From a candidate division SR1 bacterium (GTDB taxonomy: Bacteria > Patescibacteriota > Gracilibacteria > Absconditabacterales > Absconditicoccaceae): a DNA stretch of 5,224 nt. A model generated the notes under the pieces. That model made no database searches, was not told where the DNA came from, and saw only the letters and a list, made by a program, of their open reading frames with translations. The stretch is from NCBI GenBank assembly GCA_007116275.1, contig SKIU01000023.1:1-5224 (forward strand), read 5' to 3'. Made by a program: the position numbers and the translations under genes. Each line of letters begins with the position of its first letter. Position 1 is the first letter of the stretch. This document shows positions 1 to 5,224 of this stretch, one piece after another.

Positions 1-789
1 AAAAATATCCGTATCATAGGGACTTGTTGTATCTTGCAAGACCATACACATACGTTCAAATCACATCCCTGTATCGACGCTTTGTGCAGATAGTTTGGTT
101 AGGTTTCATGCATCATCACGATAGTACTGCATGAATACGTTGTTCCAAATTTCCATCCAGTTGTCTGGATCAGATGCAACATCACTATCTTCTGGTGGTA
201 CAGCTGGCCCTCCGCGCTTATCTCCTATTCGATAAAAAATCTCGGTATCGGGACCACATGGACCTACCGGACCAGGACTTCGTCGGTTATCATCTGCTCA
301 TAAATATGAAATCTTGTGTACTCCTACATCCTTCCAGTATATCGCACTTTCTTCGTCCCTGGGAGCGTTGTCATCCCCTGCAAATACAGTAACTGCTATT
401 TTTTTGGGGTCTATTTTTTCTCACAGCCATTTTTTGTCAGTCAAAAATTCCCAACTTCGCTGAATAGATTCTTTCTTGAAATAATCTCCTAATGATCGGT
501 TTCCCATCATCTCAAACATAGTCAGATGTGTATCATCCCCCACTTCATCGATATCTATGGTTCTCACACATTTTTGGATATTGAATAATCTTCTTCCTAG
601 TGGATGTTCCTTTCCAGAAAAATATGGGATAAGTTGTTGCATCCCTGCAAGATTAAACATCGCAGTACTAGATTTATCTGCTATGAGTGATGCTTCAGGT
701 AGATGTTTGTGGTTTTTGGATATTCGGAATTTATTTCGGAGTATTCTTAGTTCTTCTGCTGATATGTTGTTGGTAGATGAAGATGTCAT
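1..789 (-). CDS. alaS: Alanyl-tRNA synthetase, N-terminal catalytic part (truncated by window edge)
   Basis: This class II synthetase activates alanine and attaches it to tRNA-Ala in the cytoplasm. The window holds the first 263 residues; the rest lies beyond the left edge. Family motifs appear in order: AEEL near residue 11, NLAGMQQLIPYF near 46-58, QKCVRT near 72, a motif 2 region with FEMMGN and LGDYFKKE near 93-108, GPVGPCGPDTEIFY near 170-185, EIWNNVFMQY near 213, and SVDTGMGFERM near 237-247. Four in-frame TGA codons (residues 123, 164, 228, 243) must be read through; residue 243 is the conserved second glycine of GMGFER, so UGA means Gly. The ATG at 789 is the first start after an in-frame TAG and matches the usual family N-terminus. 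No clear Shine-Dalgarno sequence is seen. The motif 2 variant DDTHLTMFEMMGN, in place of ARHHTFFEMLGN, resembles what I recall of CPR-type AlaRS. Identification is near certain. Confidence 0.96.
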
Positions 790-869
790 AGAGTATTGTA
801 TTCAGATATAAAGCTATTAGCTTTTAGCCCTGCCTGCGGCAGAGGCAGGCTTAGCCATTAGCTTATTTT
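790..869. repeat. Intergenic palindrome with flanking AGCTAATRGCT repeats
   Basis: The 80-bp gap between the membrane-protein gene and alaS holds a GC-rich hairpin. GCCTGC at 832-837 pairs with GCAGGC at 845-850, and an alternative stem is CTGCC (830-834) with GGCAG (838-842). On either side, near 812-822 and 853-864, are AT-rich words of the form AGCTATTAGCT and AGCCATTAGCT. The 12-mer CCGCAGGCAGGG (minus strand, 839 to 828) is also found exactly at 4529-4540, so this is a dispersed repeat motif. No T-run follows the stem on the minus strand, so it is not a convincing terminator. Confidence 0.6.
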
Positions 870-2936
870 TTAGTTTCATACTTGTTTGAGTGTTCCACTT
901 GCTAAGCTACTAATGAACTCGTGTAATGCAATCTTATATACACCATCTGTTGTCAAAAAGTATAGTTCTGGTCTATTCCCCGTAGATTCTGGGATGGCGA
1001 AATCGATAATTTTTTCTTCATTCACATCAAACTGGAACCTAAATAAATAGCGTAAGACATAATCTCTTCTAAATGCATCACCATCTTTTACAGGTGAACT
1101 ATCATATACAGTAAATGTTTGATTTTCTTTATCAAGAAGGTAGACATATCTAGAATTGAGTGATGCATGGACTACAGTATCTGATCCATAACTACTACTC
1201 ACTTTATCTCCTCATTGGAGTGGTATCTGACGAGCGCTGAGCATCGTACTTGCTCATTCTCTCCAGAATTGGTATAATTTTGCGTCTGTTCTTGACCATG
1301 CCATAAATGATCCATCAATAGTGTAACTTGAAAAGCCATCACTGAATGAGATACCATCAACTGCCTCTGTTATAACGGCATTTGATTGTCATCATTGATA
1401 TTGTGTTTGCGATCACATCATATTACGATATCTTGTCACCAAATCTGATCATGTTCAACCTACAGCAAAATTTTTATGAAAAATATACATATTAGCTTGT
1501 CCGTATACATCCACAGCATCGATATCAGTCGGGAATTCTTCATCAGTTGTTGTTACTGTTTCTATTCATGCATTGGTTATATTGTATATAGTATCACTTG
1601 TATGACAGTACAATCCGTTTCTTAATAGATTTTTAGCACAACCAACCATTGGTATAGATAAGCCGAAATCAATCAAAGATCCCCTCACACTACTATTTAA
1701 CAGTCATATCAACACACCTTGTGTTCCTGCTACTACTATATTGTTAGTAAATCCAATATACATCAAGTCTCATAGTGCATTACGTTCGGCATTATTAAAG
1801 GATATAATTTGTGCTGAAGAACTAGCATCATTAAAGGTAGCAAAATCATTGATATAGATGATATTAAATCATTCATAGTAATTTTTTTGGATGATGTTTT
1901 TAAGCTGTGCTACATCATCTAACCGTCTTCATCTTCACTCTAATGTGTTTAATTTTTGCATAGTTTCATGGTATTTTTGTCCTTTAGCATCAGAAGTTGG
2001 ATCCATAGAGAGAAATACTTGGATATCTTTTTTGATATCGTCTATTGTTACATCCACCAGTGTTCACTCATCAGTAAACATCACATCTGTTTGTGTGAAA
2101 TTAATCATTTGTGATAAGACATGATAGAATAGAAACAATATTAATATACTCAGTATACCTACTGATACATAATATTTATTAGCTAATATTGATTTCTTAT
2201 ATTTCAATAATCCTGGAGCTGACAATGCTGATATTTTAGGAAATTTGAATTTTGATTTAGTGGAAACGTCTACTCTTGTTGATGATCATTTCACGAAATA
2301 ATGTGTAATAAATCATACTTTATCTGTATCTATTCTTGATTGTAATAGTGCTTGTGTTGCTCACAATAAATCCGGTTCTGGATCGTCAAAATGTGACTCC
2401 AATTCTTGGACATCCACATCATCAAGTACATCTGTTATTTTTGTTCCTAGATATACTATCTCATCATGACTTTCTACATCTCATTCGATAAAATCAGAAA
2501 ATACATCTATTTTATCATCAGATTCGGTAGTATTATGTAGAGAATAATATAATTTTTGATTTCTAAATATCATCACGGATACATCTCCTATCATAGATGT
2601 CATCAATGTATTATCCACGACAAGTTGTACAAATCATTTGAGATGAAATACATTAACTGTATCCATTTTTTGTGCAAAAGCCTTGAGTTTTGTATTAAGT
2701 GATTCTAATGACTGTTCAAAAATATCTTTTATTTTTTCTATGTCATAGTGTTCGATAGAAGCACTATCAGCAAAATCAGCAAAGACTTCCTCAATAATAT
2801 CTTTTTGATAGTCCCTAAAACTATCAGTAGCAAACAAAATATATGATTTGAATTGGATCCCATTACTGAGTTTTTTATTTAACTCAAAGATAGATGCGTC
2901 ATCAGTATAATGTATTTCTTTATGTGATATTTGCAT
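870..2936 (-). CDS. Single-pass membrane protein: degenerate PP2C-like N-terminus, TM helix, possible extracytoplasmic beta-propeller
   Basis: The gene encodes 688 residues and is open only if its roughly 20 in-frame TGA codons are glycine; it ends in TAA. I do not recognise it as a named family. Residues 1 to about 190 resemble the second half of a PP2C phosphatase: MIGDVSVMIFRNQKLYY (GD at 117-118) matches the vGDSr-y-R-gkl strand pair, and FSDFIEGDVESHDEIVYLGTKITDVL (residues 146-171) matches the G-l--gD-lllcSDGltd-l block. The SDG aspartate is replaced (GTK), so metal-dependent catalysis is doubtful. A charged linker, one hydrophobic helix at about 257-276 (rich in Ile, Leu, Phe) and an outer domain of about 410 residues follow. 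The outer domain has repeated beta-strand words such as YVYLLDKENQTFTVYD and PELYFLTTDGVYKIAL, which suggest a propeller. The ATG at 2936 is the only in-frame ATG after the upstream TAG at 3000-3002. The domain assignments are inference. Confidence 0.85.
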
Positions 2937-3038
2937 GGATACGATAAGATATAAATTGCATATATAGCTTAGAATTTGGAGTCTCGATACTCACAATAAC
3001 TATTATCCAAACCATTTACCCTCAAGCAAGGAAATGTT

Positions 3039-3060
3039 GAGCATTTTGTGCTCTTTTTTT
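3039..3060 (+). terminator. Hairpin plus T-run, possible orphan plus-strand terminator
   Basis: GAGCA (3039-3043) pairs with TGCTC (3049-3053) across a 5-base loop and is followed by seven T (3054-3060). This has the shape of a Rho-independent terminator on the plus strand, yet both neighbouring genes run on the minus strand. A competing stem, CTCAA (3021-3025) with TTGAG (3037-3041), overlaps it. It could terminate antisense transcription or be chance in AT-rich sequence. Confidence 0.3.
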
Positions 3061-3077
3061 CACTATATCCAATCCAG

Positions 3078-3941
3078 CTATCTTTTCAATAGCAAGTAAC
3101 GAATAATAGCATATGGTAAATAGAGGCTATATCGTACTTTGATTGCATTTTTACGAGGATTTACAGAAAGTCTTCGTAACCACTCTGCCCAACCGCGAAA
3201 TATACGAGGAGCTCTTTTTTCTTCTCCTGCCCAAAAATCAAACAATCCTCAGACAGACAATGTTAATATTTTATGCTTTTGTAATATATTTTTATTCTCA
3301 TGGACCCATATTTCTTGTAGTGGTGTTCATCTTCACACTAACAATACTTGTTTTGCTCAATCATAGTCATCAAATACATCAGTATCTAATGATTGATATC
3401 CATTACTAACAATACCAACATGATATCACTTATCGCTGAGAAATTGTTTTGATTTGTTTATAACTTCCTGAGTTCATCCATAGATATGCACTACAGTACC
3501 GGACGGCAGAGATTCTAATAGTGGTAGTGTAATATCTGTTCCATTACAATTAGAGAGCCAGGATGTTTTACTATTTACATGACTAGTTTTTACTGCAAAT
3601 CGATAAAATAGCTGTAAGGCAATCCCATCAGGTAAAAGAAAATCTGCTGACTGTAACAATAGCCTATACTTATTTATGTCATCTTGAGCGGAGTGCGGCG
3701 AAGTCGAAAGATCTTGGTCTATCATATAAGATCCCTCCACCGCACCCCAAGGGCACTTCTTTGCTACGACTCAGGGCACGCTCGGGATGACAGTCGCATT
3801 AAATACGTTCTCTTTTATAGCATTTGCAAAATAGAGAAAATGAACGACACAATGGCCGTTACTTTCTCGGCAACTAACGATATCATCTATCGCTTGTTTG
3901 GGAGAATTGGTATAAAGTTTATTGAGAATAGAAAACATCAT
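3078..3941 (-). CDS. tagA: WecG/TagA/CpsF family (GT26) glycosyltransferase with in-frame repeat insertion
   Basis: The family transfers a sugar such as N-acetylmannosaminuronate or N-acetylmannosamine from its UDP form to an undecaprenyl-linked glycan precursor at the inner face of the membrane; the substrate here is unknown. The protein has 287 residues. Family blocks are SADFLLPDGIAL (residues 98-109; D105 corresponds to the proposed catalytic Asp), GTDITLPLLE, VVHIYGGTQE (GG at 155-156), KQVLLVGRGTPLQEIW (about 197-212), SVGGLFDFWAGEEKRAPR (229-246) and a basic C-terminal tail from EWLRRL to LLLKR. Seven TGA codons are read as Gly, several at conserved glycines. Residues 51-88 come entirely from repeat copy A; without them the length is 249, normal for the family. 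The start is ATG 3941 or the adjacent ATG 3938, right after an in-frame TAG. The stop is TAG. It lies 17 bp downstream of bdbC. The family is certain; the symbol is family-level only. Confidence 0.93.
3678..3791 (-). repeat. Palindromic repeat copy A, inserted in frame in the glycosyltransferase gene
   Basis: This 114-bp GC-richer element has imperfect inverted ends: GTCATCTTGAGCG at 3678-3690 and CGCTCGGGATGAC at 3779-3791, matching at 11 of 13 positions as an inverted repeat. Read on the minus strand, its first 47 bases (3791 to 3745) align without gaps to 4455-4501 of copy B, 38 of 47 identical by hand count. The element equals 38 codons in the host frame, holds no TAA or TAG there, and has one TGA (3771-3773) that must be read as Gly. 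No clear target-site duplication is visible. The ends resemble a GTCAT-CGAGCG-type repeat I recall from other bacterial genomes, including CPR. Confidence 0.85.
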
Positions 3942-3958
3942 ATACTAGTGAAATAATA

Positions 3959-4423
3959 TTATTGTGATTTATTTGCTTTTTTGATCAAAAGTGCAACAAA
4001 CAAAATAACAAGGAATGCAACCAAACACATCAGTGGGATAGTCAATCGGCCAAAATAATTTACCTTGGGAATGAAACAAGGGTTTTCAATAGCACATACT
4101 CCTCTAATCTGGGGAAGATACAATTGTGCTACTTGATATATCTCTACCAGTATTCATACAATAGCAAATGGAATTATATAATCAATGGCATCACGTGTTT
4201 TTTTCCATAATCAAACGGCAGAGAGAAGAACAACTGGATACATACATATTCTCGCATACCAACACCATAGACAAGGATCCATTGCATTAGCAGGGTTAAA
4301 TATATCTCATGATTGGATATTGGCGATGGGGTCACCGTATCGACCGTAATACAAGGATCATGCTGTTGCTACCAATGCCTGGATAAAAATAATTCGCATA
4401 CCGTATTTTTTGATTCGGTTCAT
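3959..4423 (-). CDS. bdbC: BdbC/DsbB-type disulfide bond formation membrane protein
   Basis: DsbB/BdbC proteins reoxidise a thiol oxidase outside the membrane and pass the electrons to quinone, so that exported proteins gain disulfide bonds. The protein has 154 residues, near the usual BdbC length. It has about four hydrophobic helices (roughly 9-27, 57-72, 82-101, 127-147). The signature PCLWCWYARICMYP holds the CxxC pair C51/C54 followed by WY and a conserved Arg, as in BdbC (CELCWYQRILMYP). The second loop holds C110 and C116 (VCAIENPC), then NYFGRLTIPLMCL. TGA codons at residues 22, 39, 71 and 90 are read as Gly; residue 22 sits in ATAGSLYYG, where BdbC proteins have GS. TGG is used for Trp beside them. 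The start is ATG 4423; an in-frame ATG at 4459, inside repeat copy B, is a less likely alternative. The stop is TAA. No DsbA/BdbD partner lies in the window. Confidence 0.93.
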
Positions 4424-4454
4424 AGATATAGTTACAAATAAACGAAAAACATTT

Positions 4455-4601
4455 GTCATCTCGAGCGCGCCCTAAGCGGGAGCGAGGAAGTACCCTTGGG
4501 GCAACTAAAAGAAGTGGAGACCTGCATACCGCAGGCAGGGATCTTAATAATACAAAGATATCTCCATTAGGCTCGTATTTACTCGCTGCAGTCGATATGA
4601 C
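4455..4601 (+). repeat. Palindromic repeat copy B, intergenic, opposite orientation to copy A
   Basis: This 147-bp element starts GTCATCTCGAGCG (4455-4467) and ends CGATATGAC (4593-4601), so it is bounded by GTCAT and ATGAC like copy A. The first 47 bases match copy A well (38/47). The central GTGGAG and GGATCTTA words are shared, and the distal half has diverged. Between those words is an extra piece of about 18 bp at 4520-4537 containing a small palindrome. The element lies between the divergent bdbC and dnaE genes and starts 31 bp upstream of the bdbC start codon. Confidence 0.8.
4521..4540 (+). repeat. Nested GCAGG palindrome inside repeat copy B
   Basis: CCTGC (4521-4525) and GCAGG (4531-4535) form a 5-bp stem with a 5-base loop, followed by CAGGG. 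The word CCGCAGGCAGGG (4529-4540) also occurs on the minus strand at 839 to 828. Copy A has nothing corresponding at this point, so the piece looks like a second small repeat that entered copy B. Confidence 0.6.
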
Positions 4602-4736
4602 ATCAACGGCTCTTATGTATTTTTTTTATCTACTATTGCAAGTAGACTCTGGATGTATATGATGCTTAATAGCCAAAAAACAACTTTTTGTCTTAGCTAA
4701 CAACACTAAATATTTATTTTTTGTCTGTGCATATTT
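4602..4736. other. AT-rich intergenic region upstream of dnaE
   Basis: No gene is seen here. TCTACT (4629-4634) and AGTAGA (4641-4646) form a 6-bp stem with a 6-base loop, next to a run of eight T. A TTGTCT word at 4688-4693 stands 17 bp from TATTTA at 4711-4716 and is a weak promoter candidate for dnaE. No Shine-Dalgarno sequence precedes the dnaE start. The stretch probably holds the promoter for dnaE and, with copy B, that for the divergent bdbC. Confidence 0.35.
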
Positions 4737-5224
4737 ATGCAGTATATCCCATTACACTGACACAGTACGTTCTCCTTTCTTGAAGCTATTGGTACTGTCA
4801 AAAAAATAGCACAAAGAGCAAAAAAAATGGAATTACCAGCTATAGCTATCACCGACTACAATGGCATGTATGGTGCGATTGCTTTTTATGGTTTAGGCAA
4901 TGACTTGTGATTTAAGCCAATAATTGGCGCAGAATTAGGTTTTGTTTTGGATATCAACAATCACTACACACTCGACAATATCTGAACTATATGTTTGCTT
5001 GCAGCTGACAATAATGGTTATCACAATCTTATGAAACTTGCTTCTTTTGCCAATACTATAGGCATAGAAACAAGACCCAAAATTGATATACAGACACTCC
5101 AATCACATAGCGAATGAATTATCGCAATCATGGGTTATGAACAGTCACGGCTTGGAAAAATGATCATCAATGGTGAACAAGAAAGTAAAACGACGGAAAT
5201 TATTGGTCAAATACAGAAAGCCCT
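4737..5224 (+). CDS. dnaE: DNA polymerase III alpha subunit, N-terminal PHP domain (truncated by window edge)
   Basis: DnaE is the replicative DNA polymerase catalytic subunit. The window holds 162 complete codons of its N-terminal PHP domain; the polymerase domain lies beyond the right edge. YIPLHGHSTFSFLEAIG (residues 3-19) matches the DnaE start (HLHVHSEYSLLDGAI). RAKKMELPAIAITDYNGMYGAIAFY (27-51), LGFKPIIGAELGF (57-69) and CLLAADNNGYHNLMKLAS (86-103) follow in the family order. TGA codons at residues 8, 58, 83 and 127 are read as Gly; residue 58 is the conserved Gly before (I/F)KPIIG. ATG 4737 places the HxH motif at residues 7 and 9, as is normal for the family. The HxH and the Glu of GAE (residue 66) are kept, but the His of TDH is Tyr41. 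It is divergent from bdbC. Confidence 0.96.

Noticed and set aside
826..850. Rho-independent terminator after the membrane-protein gene
   Set aside because: The stem is good, but no T-run follows on the minus strand and the core recurs elsewhere as a repeat.
1891..2124. Plus-strand open frame of 77 codons
   Set aside because: It lies wholly antisense to the membrane-protein gene and shows no recognisable family.
3139..3409. Two overlapping plus-strand open frames of 75 and 88 codons
   Set aside because: They are antisense to the conserved C-terminal half of the glycosyltransferase.
3474..3740. GTG at 3740 as the true start of the glycosyltransferase
   Set aside because: That GTG lies inside the repeat, and the frame continues upstream through one TGA to the ATGs at 3941/3938 with TagA-like length.
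3684..3956. Plus-strand open frame of 90 codons
   Set aside because: It is antisense to the start of the glycosyltransferase and to repeat copy A.
421..4423. Pseudogenes: each minus-strand gene is cut by in-frame TGA under the standard code
   Set aside because: All interruptions are TGA only, never TAA, TAG or a frameshift, and in the recognisable families many fall on conserved glycines; recoding explains them all.
3678..4601. CRISPR array
   Set aside because: Only two diverged copies in opposite orientation, far apart, without regular spacers.
4453..4662. Plus-strand open frame of 69 codons
   Set aside because: It falls almost entirely in repeat copy B and has no protein family features.
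1..5224. UGA read as tryptophan (Mycoplasma-type code) or selenocysteine
   Set aside because: Conserved positions need glycine (GMGFER, SVGG, GxKPIIG), TGG encodes the conserved Trp residues, and the codons are far too many for selenocysteine.

Overview
This window comes from a bacterium that reads UGA as glycine. That code is known from the candidate phyla Absconditabacteria (SR1) and Gracilibacteria (BD1-5/GN02), within the Patescibacteria/CPR. With the standard code every gene here is broken by in-frame TGA codons. Read as glycine, those codons leave five long uninterrupted genes, and in the recognisable families many TGA codons fall on conserved glycines (AlaRS GMGFER, TagA SVGG, DnaE GxKPIIG). 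TAA and TAG are the only stops used. The sequence alone does not separate SR1 from Gracilibacteria.

Layout. Four genes lie on the minus strand, in this transcription order: a BdbC/DsbB-like thiol oxidoreductase (4423 to 3959), a WecG/TagA/CpsF glycosyltransferase (3941 to 3078), a 688-residue single-pass membrane protein (2936 to 870), and the N-terminal part of alanyl-tRNA synthetase (789 to the left edge). On the plus strand the N-terminal part of the DNA polymerase III alpha subunit, dnaE, starts at 4737 and runs off the right edge. The bdbC and dnaE genes are divergent and share a 313-bp intergenic region.

Repeats. Two copies of a GC-richer palindromic repeat lie in opposite orientation. 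Copy A (3678-3791, 114 bp) is inside the glycosyltransferase gene. It is exactly 38 codons long, keeps the frame, and adds 38 residues just before the catalytic-site segment. Copy B (4455-4601) is intergenic, upstream of bdbC, and carries a nested GCAGG-type palindrome. The same 12-bp core recurs in the gap between the membrane-protein gene and alaS. The in-frame insertion recalls the protein-coding Rickettsia palindromic elements and is the most notable observation here.

Function. Three of the minus-strand genes point to the cell envelope: disulfide formation, glycan assembly, and a membrane-anchored protein with a degenerate PP2C-like cytoplasmic part and a possible beta-propeller outside. 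alaS and dnaE are housekeeping genes. The short gap between bdbC and tagA (17 bp) suggests co-transcription. The wider gaps around the membrane protein (141 and 80 bp) leave operon membership open.
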